Source of the DNA: Phreatobacter oligotrophus
Lineage (GTDB): Bacteria; Pseudomonadota; Alphaproteobacteria; Rhizobiales; Phreatobacteraceae
DNA: 64,000 bases
Assembly (NCBI RefSeq): GCF_003046185.1
Contig: NZ_PZZL01000003.1
Location: 248,001-312,000 of the forward strand
Reading direction: 5' to 3'
Position 1 is the stretch's first letter. The number at the start of each line of letters is the position of its first letter. This document shows, one piece after another, positions 36,109-46,625 of this stretch. The translations under genes were made by a program, and so were the position numbers. The notes under the pieces were generated by a model. It had not been told where the DNA came from, ran no database searches, and saw only the letters and a list, made by a program, of their open reading frames with translations.

Positions 36109-37260
36109 CTACTGGCGGAAGGCGTCGCGGGCGATGATGAGGCGCTGGACCTCGCTCGTGCCCTCGTAGATGCGGGTGATGCGGGCGTCGCGCATATGGC
36201 GCTCGACGGGGTAGTCGGCGCAATAGCCGGCGCCGCCATGGAGCTGCAGCGCCGTGTCGGTGGCCCGGCCCGCCGCCTCCGAGGCGAAGAGCTTGGCCAT
36301 CGAGGCCTCGCGGCCGAAGGGCTCGCCGCGATCCTTCTTCGCCGCCGCCTGCAGGATGAGGAGGCGGGCGGCCTCGAGCTCGGTCTCGCGGTCGGCGACC
36401 ATCCACTGGATGCCCTGGAAATCGGCGATGGCCTGGCCGAACTGGCGGCGCTCCTTCACATAGGCCTTGGCCGCATCCATGGCGGCGCGGGCAATGCCGA
36501 GGGAGAGCGCGGCGATGCCGATGCGCCCGCCGGCAAGTTCGCCCACGGCGATGCGGAAGCCGTCGTCGAGCCGGCCCATGAGGGCGCGCGAGGGCACCCT
36601 GCATTGCTCGAAATGCACCGTGCTGGTGGCAGAACCGTGCTGGCCCATCTTGCGCTCGGCCTTGCCGATGACCAGGCCGGGGGTGCCGGCCTCCACCAGG
36701 AAGCAGGAAATGCCCTTGCCCTTCGGCGCGTCCGGATTGGTCACCGCCCAGACCACGAAGATGCCGGCATAATCGGCCGAGGTGATGTAGATCTTCTCAC
36801 CCTCGAGGACGAAGTCATCGCCGTCGCGGCGGGCGCGGGTGACCATGCCCGCGGGATCGGAGCCCGCTCCGGCCTCGGTCAGGCAGAAGGCGCCGGCGGG
36901 AAAGGTGCCGTCGGCGATCCTCGGGATATAGGCCCGCTTCTGCTCCTCGTTGCCGACCGCCTGGATGACCTCGGCGACCATGTTGGTGACGGACGCCGTG
37001 ACGCCGGTGGCGGCGCAGGCATAGCCTAGCTCCTCGATGGCCAGCGCGAAGGCGACCGTGCCGGCCGCCGTGCCGCCGAACGCCTCGCGGACGTTCACCG
37101 CCATGAAGCCAGCCTCGGCGAAGGTCTTCAGGTTCTTCAGGAACGCCTCGCGGCCCTCGCCGCGGTCGAGGATGGGCGCCAGCGGGGCGGCGATCTCCGC
37201 CGCCATGGCGCGGGCGGTGTCGCGGATGAGGATCTCTTCCTCGGTGAGCTCGAGCAGCAT
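36109..37260 (-). CDS. acyl-CoA dehydrogenase
   Basis: This 383-residue flavoenzyme oxidises acyl-CoA at the alpha-beta position. It has the FAD/acyl loop 'CLTEAGAGSDPAGM', 'KIYITSADYAGIFVVWA', 'ERRQFGQAIADFQGIQW', 'QLHGGAGYCADYPVERHMRDARI' and the catalytic base E366 in IYEGTSEVQ. The position of that glutamate marks it as the short/medium-chain type. I chose the ATG at 37260 (MLLELTEEE). It precedes the glutathione transferase gene in a two-gene unit. Confidence 0.94.
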   Translation of the reverse strand: MLLELTEEEILIRDTARAMAAEIAAPLAPILDRGEGREAFLKNLKTFAEAGFMAVNVREAFGGTAAGTVAFALAIEELGYACAATGVTASVTNMVAEVIQAVGNEEQKRAYIPRIADGTFPAGAFCLTEAGAGSDPAGMVTRARRDGDDFVLEGEKIYITSADYAGIFVVWAVTNPDAPKGKGISCFLVEAGTPGLVIGKAERKMGQHGSATSTVHFEQCRVPSRALMGRLDDGFRIAVGELAGGRIGIAALSLGIARAAMDAAKAYVKERRQFGQAIADFQGIQWMVADRETELEAARLLILQAAAKKDRGEPFGREASMAKLFASEAAGRATDTALQLHGGAGYCADYPVERHMRDARITRIYEGTSEVQRLIIARDAFRQ

Positions 37261-37404
37261 GGGCGGCCTCCGGTGGCCGAGGGATAGGCGAGGCGGACGG
37301 CAGCGGCAATCCGGCCTCACGGGCGATGTCTCTCGATTCACCGCTACGGCTTGTTAATCCCGCAACGGTAGGTTGCGAGGTCTGCTCCGACCCTGTGGAC
37401 CGCC

Positions 37405-38139
37405 ATGACCTGCTCCGCCTGCCGGACCGCCAAGGACCTTCCCTTCGCCTTTTCCATGGCCTTCCAGCCGATCGTGCGCCCCTCGACGGGCGAGGTCTTC
37501 GCCTATGAGGCGCTGGTGCGCGGCCCCGCCGGCGAGGGCGCGGCGAGCGTGCTCGGCGCGGTGACGAGCGAGAACCGCTACGCCTTCGACCAGCAGTGCC
37601 GGGTGAAGGCGATCGAGCTCGCCGCCCGCTCCGCGCCCGCCGCCAGCCGCCTCTCCATCAACTTCATGCCGAACGCGGTCTATGAGCCGCGCGCCTGCAT
37701 CCGCCTGACGCTGGAGACGGCCCAGCGCGTCGGCTTTCCCGTCGACCGCATCATCTTCGAATTCACCGAGAACGAGGAGGTCGACACCAACCACCTCCTC
37801 AACATCCTGCGCACCTACCGCAGCATCGGGTTCGCCACCGCCATCGACGATTTCGGCGCCGGCCATGCGGGCCTGAACCTGCTGGCCAAGTTCCAGCCGG
37901 ACATCGTCAAGCTCGACATGGACCTCATCCGCGGCATCGACCACGACCGCGCCCGCCGCGTGGTGGTGAAGCACACGCTCGCCATGCTCGCCGAGTTCGG
38001 CATCATGGCCATCTGCGAGGGCGTCGAGACGGCGGGCGAGGTAGCCGTTCTGCGCGACCTCGGCGTCGACCTGATCCAGGGCTATGTCGTGGCCCGCCCC
38101 GCCTTCGAGAGCTTCGAGGCCGTGCGCCTCGCCGCCTGA
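37405..38139 (+). CDS. EAL-domain cyclic-di-GMP phosphodiesterase
   Basis: This 244-residue protein is almost entirely EAL domain (about 18-240). Metal and catalytic residues are in place: the EAL motif in 'YEALVRG' (E35), asparagine in 'SINFMP', glutamates in 'FEFTENE', 'DDFGAGHAGL', lysine in 'VKLDMDLI', glutamate in 'CEGVET' and glutamine in 'QGYVVARP'. It should hydrolyse c-di-GMP. The short N terminus has a CxxC pair (C3, C6). No sensory or GGDEF domain is attached. Confidence 0.93.
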   Translation: MTCSACRTAKDLPFAFSMAFQPIVRPSTGEVFAYEALVRGPAGEGAASVLGAVTSENRYAFDQQCRVKAIELAARSAPAASRLSINFMPNAVYEPRACIRLTLETAQRVGFPVDRIIFEFTENEEVDTNHLLNILRTYRSIGFATAIDDFGAGHAGLNLLAKFQPDIVKLDMDLIRGIDHDRARRVVVKHTLAMLAEFGIMAICEGVETAGEVAVLRDLGVDLIQGYVVARPAFESFEAVRLAA

Positions 38140-38156
38140 GCCAAGGCCCGAATAAC

Positions 38157-38957
38157 TCAGCCGAACAGCGGCCGCCCGGCCAGCGCCTGCTGATAGGCGA
38201 CCAGCACCAGCGCGCTCCATGCCGCCGCGACCACCCAGACCGCCGCCACCCCGGCCCCACCCGGTAACAGCCGCGCCGCCGTGAGCCCTGCCAGCGGCAC
38301 GACCTGCATCATGTGGGTGGCGAGGAAATGCGAGACCCGGATGTCGCCGACCCGCAGCGACCAGCCGGTCAGCGCCATCCGCGCCCCGCCTGCCGGCTCG
38401 GCCGGCACATGCGGCGACAGCCGCCCGCCGATGGTGAAGGCGGTGACGAGGGTGAGCATCGTGCCACCGACGAGGCCGAGCGCGATGGCGTGGCGCAGCG
38501 CCGGCGCGATCTCCGCCTGCCGGTCCGTCGCCGCGACCAGCCCGATGATGGCCGCAGCGACGGTGAGGATGACCGCGCCCACCGCCATGGCCGTGTACAT
38601 GCCGCGGGTGAAGGGCGTCGCCATGTTGAAATGCGAGGCCTGGCCGCGCGCCGCCTGCACGACGATGTAGGTGATCTCGCCGAGCGAGGCGAGCGCGCAG
38701 GCCGCCGCCGTCGCGGCGACGAGACCGCCGGTGCGCGCGCCATCGCTCATCACCGCCACGATGAGCGCCAGCGTCGCCATGTGCAGGCTGAGCGAGATGG
38801 CGAACTTCATCGGCTTCGCCCAGAGGCTCGCCTCGTTGAGGAGGCGCTTGTCGACGCTCCAGAACAGCGCGCAGAGCGCGAGGACCAGCAGCATGACGAC
38901 GGCGCCGGTCCACAGCACCATCTCGGCCGTGCCGATGCGCATACCCTCCGCCGGCAT
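38157..38957 (-). CDS. polytopic membrane protein of unknown function
   Basis: This 266-residue protein has about seven predicted membrane helices (near 8-30, 45-65, 70-92, 120-145, 155-175, 205-225, 230-252). The start at 38957 (MPAEGMRIG) is fixed by AAGGAGG five bases upstream; an ATG six codons earlier has no such site. I recognise no family. 'WSVDKRLLNEASLWAKPMKFAIS' after the first helix and 'HFLATHMMQVVPLAG' in the sixth look conserved-like, with histidines that could bind a cofactor. It is divergent from the formaldehyde dehydrogenase gene. Confidence 0.72.
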   Translation of the reverse strand: MPAEGMRIGTAEMVLWTGAVVMLLVLALCALFWSVDKRLLNEASLWAKPMKFAISLSLHMATLALIVAVMSDGARTGGLVAATAAACALASLGEITYIVVQAARGQASHFNMATPFTRGMYTAMAVGAVILTVAAAIIGLVAATDRQAEIAPALRHAIALGLVGGTMLTLVTAFTIGGRLSPHVPAEPAGGARMALTGWSLRVGDIRVSHFLATHMMQVVPLAGLTAARLLPGGAGVAAVWVVAAAWSALVLVAYQQALAGRPLFG

Positions 38958-39104
38958 CGCGGCCTCCTTCAGCATCAGGGACCCTCTACGCTGGCCGCGC
39001 GGCGCGGGATCAGCCGCGCCAGATGCGCGGGTCCCGACGTTGCGGCAGGGGTCGCCCCATGGTTGGATCGCGCCCGAATCGCCGCCCTGAGATCCGGAGC
39101 ATAG

Positions 39105-40238
<1,134 letters not shown>

Positions 40239-40380
40239 TACGCAGGCAGGCCGCGCCGTCGCAAAGCCGCCGCGGCGGTGTCGGCCTGCTGCAACAAAGT
40301 CCCTTCACGCTGGGTTCATGCCGGAGATGCTGCCTGTCGCCCGGGCGGCGTCGATCTTCGGTTGAACGGAGCAGCGCACG

Positions 40381-41103
40381 ATGGACGATCGCGACTATGT
40401 CAAACTGAAGCCCGAACTCATGGGCTTCCGCTATGTGGGCCAGGTGCCGCAGGAGGCCCGGCCCCTGCTCACCCGGGCCTACGAGGACCTCAAGCGCTCC
40501 ATGGGCGCGACCTGGGACAAGCAGATCGCTGCCCGGGAAATCTGCTGGATGAACATCTGGCAGGAGGATGACGAGGGCGACGCCATGGAGCTCTCAGACA
40601 AGGCGCTCGCCGCCGAGCTTCATGCCTGGTGCGAGAAGGCCACCGGGCTCTATGCCGAGACGGGCGCCATCATGGATGGCTATGGCTTCGTGGTGAACCC
40701 GGTCGGCTCCAAGCCCCAGGTCTGGCACGTCGACTACACCACAGATGCCGCCGCCATCTGGATCCCGCTGACCCAGTTCACCGACCGCAACGCCACCCAG
40801 TTCATCACCCTGCCGGCCGACACGCCGGAGGATGCGCTGGAGGCGGTGGCGTCGAACGTGGACCATGTCGATGTCGACGCGCTGGCGCGCCATGTCGACC
40901 ACCTGCAGGTCCACCAGATCGTCGCCAAGCCCATGTCGGTGCTCTACATGGGCCGCGGCACGATCCATCGCGGCATCACCAACAGCGGCGACGACAACCG
41001 CATCTCCTTCTACATCTCGGCCCACTTCATCCGCGACTACGCGGTCTATCCCTATGTCGCGGACGAGCGGTCGGAGAAGGCGGTCGTGAACTTCAACGAC
41101 TGA
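40381..41103 (+). CDS. putative 2-oxoglutarate/Fe(II)-dependent oxygenase
   Basis: This 240-residue protein contains the facial-triad pattern of the cupin-fold oxygenases: HxD in 'VWHVDYTTDAAAIWIPLT' (H116, D118), a distal histidine in 'GTIHRGITNS' (H196) and an arginine eleven residues on (R207) for the 2-oxoglutarate carboxylate. The spacing suits the phytanoyl-CoA dioxygenase group. I know of no close named relative, and the substrate is unknown. It is monocistronic, between frmA and a bidirectional terminator. Confidence 0.65.
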   Translation: MDDRDYVKLKPELMGFRYVGQVPQEARPLLTRAYEDLKRSMGATWDKQIAAREICWMNIWQEDDEGDAMELSDKALAAELHAWCEKATGLYAETGAIMDGYGFVVNPVGSKPQVWHVDYTTDAAAIWIPLTQFTDRNATQFITLPADTPEDALEAVASNVDHVDVDALARHVDHLQVHQIVAKPMSVLYMGRGTIHRGITNSGDDNRISFYISAHFIRDYAVYPYVADERSEKAVVNFND

Positions 41104-41109
41104 GGCATG

Positions 41110-41141
41110 CGGGGCGGCCCGGACGTTTTCCGGCCGCCCCG
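41110..41141. terminator. bidirectional hairpin between convergent genes
   Basis: CGGGGCGGCC and GGCCGCCCCG form a perfect 10-bp stem around a loop containing TTTT, in the 49 bases between the stops of the oxygenase and permease genes. Confidence 0.55.
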
Positions 41142-41152
41142 TCGTCTCCCGG

Positions 41153-42739
41153 CTATTCCGCCGGCTGGGCGGCAAGCTTCGGCTTGTCCTCCGATGTCGC
41201 CGGCTGGCGCGAGGCGGCATAGAGCAGCCCCGCCACCATGAGATAGGCGACCGCCACCGCCGGCGACTTGGCGAAGCCCACCGCCTCGCCATGCATGAAA
41301 CCGAAGAAGGTCAGCACCGCGCCGGCGGCTGAGAACATCGCCGCCTCCACGAACTTCTTCTCGATGACGAAGACGCCGATGGCGCCGAGCACGAGGCCCG
41401 TGATGATGGCGCCGCCGCCCATGATCTCCAGCCCGTGATAGAGCACGCCGACCTGCGCCATCTTGTCGAGGCCGACCGCCGCAGCATTGGTGCCCGCGGC
41501 CCCCAGCGCCCCGTCGATCAGCACCTTGGCCCAGGCCGCAAGATGCGGGGTCAGCGCCAGCACGACGGCCGGCGCATGGCTCGACGGCGTCGTCTGGAAG
41601 GCCTGCGCGCCGATGAGCATGCCGATATAGAGCAGGATCGGCGCAATCGCGACGACCGGGATCAGCGCGGTCAGCAGCGCGATGATGCCGAACCAGGCGA
41701 GCACGAGGACCATCACGCCGGTAAGCGCCGAATAGCCGATGCGCCCGCCCATCGCCTTCCAGCCGGGATGGCCGATATAGACCGCGTTGATGAAGGGGTT
41801 GCCCATCAGGCAGCCGACCATCGACACCACGCCGTCGGCGCTGAGCACCCGCGTCGTCGGGTAGTGGTCACCGGCGGCTTCCGCGCTCTCCACATTGTCC
41901 ATGGCCTCGACGAGGTCATAGATGCCGAAGGGGATGGCGGTGACCAGGATGATCCCGAGGAACTGAAACCCTGAGAAGGTGTGGCCGATGGCCGGGATCG
42001 GCAGCGAGAAGCCGAAGCTCAAGAAGGCCTGGCCGAGCTTGTCGAAGCCGACGCCGCCGATGGGCTGGCCGATCAGCACCGAGGCCCAGGCGATGAGCAT
42101 GCCCGCGGCGATGGCGACGAGGCCGGCGGGAATGCCGCGCGGATAGCGGAAGCCGCCGAACCACGACAGCATGATGATGGCAAAGCAGGTGAGGCCGATG
42201 ATCGGCGTCATGTACATCTCCATGGCCGGGCGCATGGAGATGAAGGCGATGGAGACGCCGGCCAGCGTGCCGAGGAGCGCCGCCCGCGGCGTCACCTTGC
42301 GGATGTAGGGGGCGATGAAGCCGCCGGCCATCAGGATGATCGACTGGATGAACACCCAGGCAAGGCCCGCCTCCCAGCCCTTGATCGGGTCGCCGGTGGA
42401 GATCGAGATCGGCAGCATGATCACGAAGGTGACGATGAACATGTGCGGCACGCTCACCCCCGAGGGCAGCGCGCAGACATCGGAGCGCCCCGTCTCCTTG
42501 GCGAGCTTCCAGGCGAGATAGGCGTAGTACATCGTCGACAGGGCCATCATCAGGCCGAGGGCCGGCAGGATGCGGCCGAAGACGAGGCTGTCCGGCATCT
42601 TCAGCACGAAGCGCAGCAGGCCGGTCAGCACCAGCATGTTGACGAGGATGTTGGTGCCGAAGCCGAAGAAGGCGTTCCAGTCGCCCGGCGTCCACAAGGC
42701 AGGCTGGCCGCGTGAAGCGGCCGTGTCGGTCATGGCCAT
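41153..42739 (-). CDS. NCS2/AzgA-like xanthine-uracil permease family protein
   Basis: This 528-residue transporter has 12-14 predicted membrane helices. Family-like features are 'FGFGTNILVNMLVLTGLL', 'ALPSGVSVPHMFIV', 'GIYDLVEAMDNVESAEAAGDHYPTTRVLSADG' and 'GNPFINAVYIGHPGWKAMGGRIGYS', as in COG2252 permeases for purines and related compounds. The start at 42739 has GAGGGGAGA upstream. It follows the cysteine hydrolase gene by 27 bases, so it probably imports that enzyme's substrate or a precursor. Confidence 0.85.
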   Translation of the reverse strand: MAMTDTAASRGQPALWTPGDWNAFFGFGTNILVNMLVLTGLLRFVLKMPDSLVFGRILPALGLMMALSTMYYAYLAWKLAKETGRSDVCALPSGVSVPHMFIVTFVIMLPISISTGDPIKGWEAGLAWVFIQSIILMAGGFIAPYIRKVTPRAALLGTLAGVSIAFISMRPAMEMYMTPIIGLTCFAIIMLSWFGGFRYPRGIPAGLVAIAAGMLIAWASVLIGQPIGGVGFDKLGQAFLSFGFSLPIPAIGHTFSGFQFLGIILVTAIPFGIYDLVEAMDNVESAEAAGDHYPTTRVLSADGVVSMVGCLMGNPFINAVYIGHPGWKAMGGRIGYSALTGVMVLVLAWFGIIALLTALIPVVAIAPILLYIGMLIGAQAFQTTPSSHAPAVVLALTPHLAAWAKVLIDGALGAAGTNAAAVGLDKMAQVGVLYHGLEIMGGGAIITGLVLGAIGVFVIEKKFVEAAMFSAAGAVLTFFGFMHGEAVGFAKSPAVAVAYLMVAGLLYAASRQPATSEDKPKLAAQPAE

Positions 42740-42766
42740 GCTCGTCTCCCCTCTTTGGTCAGGATG

Positions 42767-43432
42767 TCAAAGCGCTGCGGTGACGGCCTCCGTGGTCGTG
42801 ACCGAGCCGAAGATGCCGCCCTGGGCGGCGATCATCTTCAGGCCCACCGCATGGAACTCGTCGAAATAGGAGGCGCAGGCATCGCCCGGCACGAGGCAGC
42901 GGAAGCCGCGGTCATTGGCCTCGCGCACCGTGGTGTGGACGCAGACCTCGGTGGTGACGCCGCAGACGATCAGCGTCTCGATCCGCCGGTTGCGCAGGAT
43001 CAGCTCGAGGTCGGTCTCGTAGAAGGCGCCCTTGCCGGGCTTGTCGATGACCGGCTCGCCGGGGGCGGGCGCGAGCGCGGGCACGATGTCGTGGCCGGGC
43101 TCGCCGCGGATGAGGATGCGCCCCATCGGCCCGCAGGCGCCGATCCGCATGGAAGGATCCCCGCGCTCGACCTTCAGCGGCGGGGCGTCTGACAGGTCGG
43201 GGCGGTGACCCTCGCGGGTGTGGATGACGAGGAGGCCGCTGGCGCGGGCGCCGGCGAGCAGCCGGGCGATGGGCGGTACCGCGCGCTGGAGCTTTGCGAC
43301 CTCATTGCCGAGCGCCTCGCCGAAGCCGCCGGGCTCCAGGAAGTCGCGCTGCATGTCGATGACGATCACCGCCGTGCGGTCGAGATCGACCGTGACGGGG
43401 GCCGGATCGGCGGCAATGGTGGCCTGGCGCAT
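42767..43432 (-). CDS. isochorismatase-family cysteine hydrolase, biuret-hydrolase-like
   Basis: This 221-residue hydrolase has the catalytic triad Asp in '[15 protein letters not shown]', Lys in '[18 protein letters not shown]' and Cys in '[23 protein letters not shown]'. The set resembles biuret and ureidoacrylate amidohydrolases more than nicotinamidases. It likely splits an amide or ureide bond. With the downstream purine-type permease it suggests uptake and breakdown of an N-heterocycle or ureide. A GntR-like palindrome lies 80 bases upstream. Confidence 0.87.
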   Translation of the reverse strand: MRQATIAADPAPVTVDLDRTAVIVIDMQRDFLEPGGFGEALGNEVAKLQRAVPPIARLLAGARASGLLVIHTREGHRPDLSDAPPLKVERGDPSMRIGACGPMGRILIRGEPGHDIVPALAPAPGEPVIDKPGKGAFYETDLELILRNRRIETLIVCGVTTEVCVHTTVREANDRGFRCLVPGDACASYFDEFHAVGLKMIAAQGGIFGSVTTTEAVTAAL

Positions 43433-43511
43433 GACACGCGCTCCGCGCGGGTGACCTCTCGGCGAGTACCGAGACACCAGCAAGGAGCGGGCCAGCCCGA
43501 AAGCCGCGGAA

Positions 43512-43523
43512 TTGTGTACAATC
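43512..43523. promoter_or_regulatory. GntR-type palindrome upstream of the cysteine hydrolase
   Basis: ATTGTGTACAAT has ATTGT and ACAAT arms two bases apart, close to the TTGTATACAA form bound by FadR/VanR-type GntR regulators. It lies 80-91 bases before the hydrolase ATG. No GntR gene is in the window, so the binding protein is not identified. Confidence 0.42.
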
Positions 43524-43608
43524 AGGGGGTGCGCTGCCCAGAATGCGGGCAATGCCAGTCGCAGCTGCCGTCGAAGGCCGCAGCGGCCGGCTGGAAAGCG
43601 CCCGCGCC

Positions 43609-45339
43609 TCAGGCGGGACGGTCGCCCTTCTTCATCTTGGCGGCGGCGCGGTTGTCGACGCCCGGCAGCATCTTGGCGGGGTCGCGGGTGACGACGACGT
43701 CGACCACCGAGGGACCCTTGGTCGCCAGGGCCTCCTGCAGCGCGGCGCGCAGCGTGCCGGGATCCTCGACGCGGATGCCATGGCAGCCGAGCGCCTTGGC
43801 GGCCTCGGCATAGTTGGTCTCGGCGAGGTCCGAGGCGTGGTAGGCGCCCGGGCCATAGACCAGGTGCTGGAGCGCCTTCACATAGCCGGAGGCGGCGTTG
43901 TTGACGACGACGATGGTGAGGTCGAGCCCCATGCGCCGCGCCGTCTCGATCTCGCCGAGCATCATGTTGAAGCCGCCATCGCCGGTGAGGCCGATGACCT
44001 TCTTGCCCGGCGCGCCCATGGCGACGCCCATGGCGCCCGGCAGGCCGTAGCCGATGGAGGCAAAGCCCCGGTCCGGCACGAAGGAGCGGCCGGGCTGCTT
44101 GGTGTCGAAGAGCAGGCCGCCCCAATGGGCCGCGAAGCCGCCATCGGCGACGAGGAAGCCGTCGGCCGGCAGCACCGCGTTGATCTCGGTCATCAGCCGG
44201 CCCATGCTTACCGGCACCTCGTCGGAATTCAGCCGCTCCGACACGTCGGCGCGCCAGGCGGCCATGCGCTGCGGCACCTCGGCGGCGTAGGGCGCAAGGC
44301 GCGCGCGGATGGCCTCAGCCTTCGGCGCGAGCGCCGCGGCCAGGTCCTCGATGCCGAGCTTGGCATCGCCCCAGAGCACGATCTCCGGCTGCACGGTGCG
44401 ACCGAACTCCTCGGCGACGATATCGAGATGGATGATGCGCTTGCCCTTCGGCGGCACGGTGAAGCGCTTGGTGGCGATCTCGCCGAGCTTGCAGCCGATG
44501 ACGAGGATGAGGTCGCTCTGCTCGATCAGCCCATTGGCGATGCGGTCATAGCGGCCGAAGAGGCCGGCCGAGAGCGGGCTGGTGCAGGCAATGGCGCCCT
44601 TGCCGGTCATGGTGTGGGCGACAGGAATGGAGAAGGTCTCGGCGAAGCGCTGCAGCGTCGCCGCGGCGCCCGACAGGTGCACGCCGCCGCCGGCCAGCAC
44701 GATCGGCCGGCTCGCGCTGGCGAGGGCCTCCGCCGCGCGGGCGAGCGCCGCCCCGTCCGGCCGGCAGCGGAGCGCCGGCGCGCCGCCATGGGCAGGATCG
44801 ACGCGGAAATCCTCATCCGTGAAGCCGTGGGTGCCGTGGCAGATGTCCTCCGGCACGTCGACGATGACCGGGCCCGGCCGGCCGGTCGTCGCCACCGCGA
44901 AGGCGCGGCGCATCAGCTCGGGGATGCGGTGGATCGCCTCAACGCGGATGACCTCCTTGGCGCAGGGGCGCAGGATGTCGAGCTGGCGGCTCTCCTGGGT
45001 CATGTTCTTCCAGGAATGGTCGCGATGGGTGTCGCCGACGATGGCGACCATCGGCGTGCCGGCATTCAGCGCCTCGACGAGGCCGGTCACCAGGTTCGTC
45101 GCGCCGGGTCCGAGCGTCGCATCGACCAGGCCGACCCGGCCGGTGATCTTGGCATAGGCGTCGGCGGCGAAGACGCCGGCGCGCTCGTCATTGATGAGGT
45201 TGTGCTTGAGGCCGAGGCGGCGGGCGGCATCGTAGAAGGGCAGGAGCTGGAAGCCGCCCATGCCGAACATCGGGCCGCCGTCGAAGGCGAGGATCATCCG
45301 CGCTAGGGCTTCGCCGCCCGTCATCTCGTTGTCGCTCAT
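43609..45339 (-). CDS. thiamine diphosphate enzyme of an uncharacterised catabolic locus
   Basis: This 576-residue ALS/POX-fold protein has the N-domain catalytic glutamate in '[24 protein letters not shown]' and the central domain '[16 protein letters not shown]'. The ThDP/Mg loop is '[32 protein letters not shown]'. I chose the ATG at 45339 with GGAGAGG before it. It is distinct from the other ThDP enzyme in the window (32570-34252). The adjacent hydrolase and permease suggest it acts on a 2-oxo acid late in the same pathway, perhaps as a carboligase or decarboxylase. That is inference. Confidence 0.87.
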   Translation of the reverse strand: MSDNEMTGGEALARMILAFDGGPMFGMGGFQLLPFYDAARRLGLKHNLINDERAGVFAADAYAKITGRVGLVDATLGPGATNLVTGLVEALNAGTPMVAIVGDTHRDHSWKNMTQESRQLDILRPCAKEVIRVEAIHRIPELMRRAFAVATTGRPGPVIVDVPEDICHGTHGFTDEDFRVDPAHGGAPALRCRPDGAALARAAEALASASRPIVLAGGGVHLSGAAATLQRFAETFSIPVAHTMTGKGAIACTSPLSAGLFGRYDRIANGLIEQSDLILVIGCKLGEIATKRFTVPPKGKRIIHLDIVAEEFGRTVQPEIVLWGDAKLGIEDLAAALAPKAEAIRARLAPYAAEVPQRMAAWRADVSERLNSDEVPVSMGRLMTEINAVLPADGFLVADGGFAAHWGGLLFDTKQPGRSFVPDRGFASIGYGLPGAMGVAMGAPGKKVIGLTGDGGFNMMLGEIETARRMGLDLTIVVVNNAASGYVKALQHLVYGPGAYHASDLAETNYAEAAKALGCHGIRVEDPGTLRAALQEALATKGPSVVDVVVTRDPAKMLPGVDNRAAAKMKKGDRPA

Positions 45340-45579
45340 CACGCCTCTCCACCCGCGGCCACGGCCGCATTCCAGACGAGATGGTGAGGTCGGAAGGCCG
45401 GCGCGACGCCGGTGCGGCGCGCCCGGCGCCACTGCTCCTTCCGGGCGCCCTCCCCGCCCCCATGCCGCGCCGTTGGCCGGCGCCTGTCACTTGGGGCGCA
45501 ACGGTTAGGGAGGGCCCCCATGCCTGTCAACGCAGGCGAAGGGCAGGCCAGCAATGCCGGCCCGGCCCCGTTTATCTCT

Positions 45580-45706
45580 CCCGTCATCCCCGGCCGAGCG
45601 CAGCGAGGGGAAGGGGATCCAGGGGCCGTCGGACGGTGCCTTCCCCCCTGGACCCCCTTCCCTCGGCCCAAAGCATCGCGCTTTGGGCCTCGCCGGGGGT
45701 GACGGG
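45580..45706. repeat. long imperfect palindrome, family D
   Basis: In the 405-base gap upstream of the ThDP gene, CCCGTCATCCCCGGC and GATCCAGGGG are matched by TGGACCCCCTTCCCTCG and GCCGGGGGTGACGGG, with an inner CCCAAAGC/GCTTTGGG stem. It is a separate family from the others in this window, seen once here. No gene is visible in the rest of the gap. Confidence 0.7.
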
Positions 45707-45744
45707 TGGTGAGCGGCGGATCGGTGCCGACGGCAACAGCGTCC

Positions 45745-46572
45745 TCAGTCCGTCTCGTGGGCCGCCGACCAGGCCTCCGCCACCTCCGCGCCGGTGGCGA
45801 ACCAGACATTCGGGAAGGTGCGGATGAAGGCGATGAGCTCGCGGATCAGGGCGATGCGGCTGGGCCGTCCCCCCACCTGCGGGTGGAAGATCATGTCGAA
45901 GAGCCCGCCCCATTTGTAGATCTCGCGGAACTCCTCCTTGTAGACGCTGAGCATGTGCTCGTTGGTGAAGATCGGCCGCGGCGTCTTCACCGAGAACAGC
46001 GCGAAGGGCGCATCGTCCAGCGACCAGTGCCAGGGCAGCTCGATCACGCCCTTGGAGCCATCCGGCATGATGTGACGGTAGGGGTTGATGTCGTCCATCA
46101 GCGAGGAATCGTAGAGGAAGTTGTGCTTCTTCAGGAGCTTGAAGAGCCCTTCCGAGACCTCGCCGGCGGGTGACCGGTAGCCCTTCGGCACGACGCCGAC
46201 GGTGCGCTTCAGCGCCTCGAGGCCCTTCTCCATCTCCTCGACCTCCGCCGCCGGATCATCGCTCACCCAACGGTGGGAATAGGAGTGGTGGGCGACCTCG
46301 TGGCCGTCCTTGAGAATCATCTCGACCCGGTCGGTATGGTTCTCCGCCGTCCAGCCGGGCACGAAGAAGGTCGACTTGATGCCCTCGTCGCGCAGCGTGT
46401 CGAGAATCTTCGGCACGCCCACCTTGGCGCCGTAGCGGCCCTGGCTCAGCACGCCGGGGCGGCGGACATTGTCCGGATCGCGCGACGTCCACAGCGTCTC
46501 GGCGTCGAAGTCGAAGGTCAGCATGACGGCGCAGCGCGCACCGTTCGGCCATTTGACGCTCATGTCATGCAT
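45745..46572 (-). CDS. polysaccharide deacetylase (NodB/CE4) family protein
   Basis: This 275-residue protein is of the HpPgdA/PuuE-like branch. Metal and catalytic residues are in 'AVMLTFDFDAETLW' and 'GHEVAHHSYSHRWVSDD' (HxxxxH pair), then 'GYRSPAGEVS' and 'MIFHPQVGGRPSRI'. Members include cofactor-independent allantoinases and cyclic-imide hydrolases as well as glycan deacetylases. No signal peptide is present. That and the location beside SDRs, a ThDP enzyme and a cysteine hydrolase suggest a cytosolic amidohydrolase rather than a wall enzyme. The ATG at 46572 has GGGAGAG upstream. Confidence 0.86.
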   Translation of the reverse strand: MHDMSVKWPNGARCAVMLTFDFDAETLWTSRDPDNVRRPGVLSQGRYGAKVGVPKILDTLRDEGIKSTFFVPGWTAENHTDRVEMILKDGHEVAHHSYSHRWVSDDPAAEVEEMEKGLEALKRTVGVVPKGYRSPAGEVSEGLFKLLKKHNFLYDSSLMDDINPYRHIMPDGSKGVIELPWHWSLDDAPFALFSVKTPRPIFTNEHMLSVYKEEFREIYKWGGLFDMIFHPQVGGRPSRIALIRELIAFIRTFPNVWFATGAEVAEAWSAAHETD

Positions 46573-46575
46573 CAC

Positions 46576-46625
46576 GTCTCTCCCTTGGATGGTCGGATCT
46601 TGGGTGGTCAGATCCTGGGGTGTGT
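46576..46625 (-). repeat. short imperfect tandem repeat between SDR and deacetylase genes
   Basis: On the minus strand three related 15-17 base units follow one another: GATCTGAACACACCCCAG, GATCTGACCACCCAA and GATCCGACCATCCAAG. They fill the 53-base spacer and end at the ribosome site of the deacetylase gene. Confidence 0.6.
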
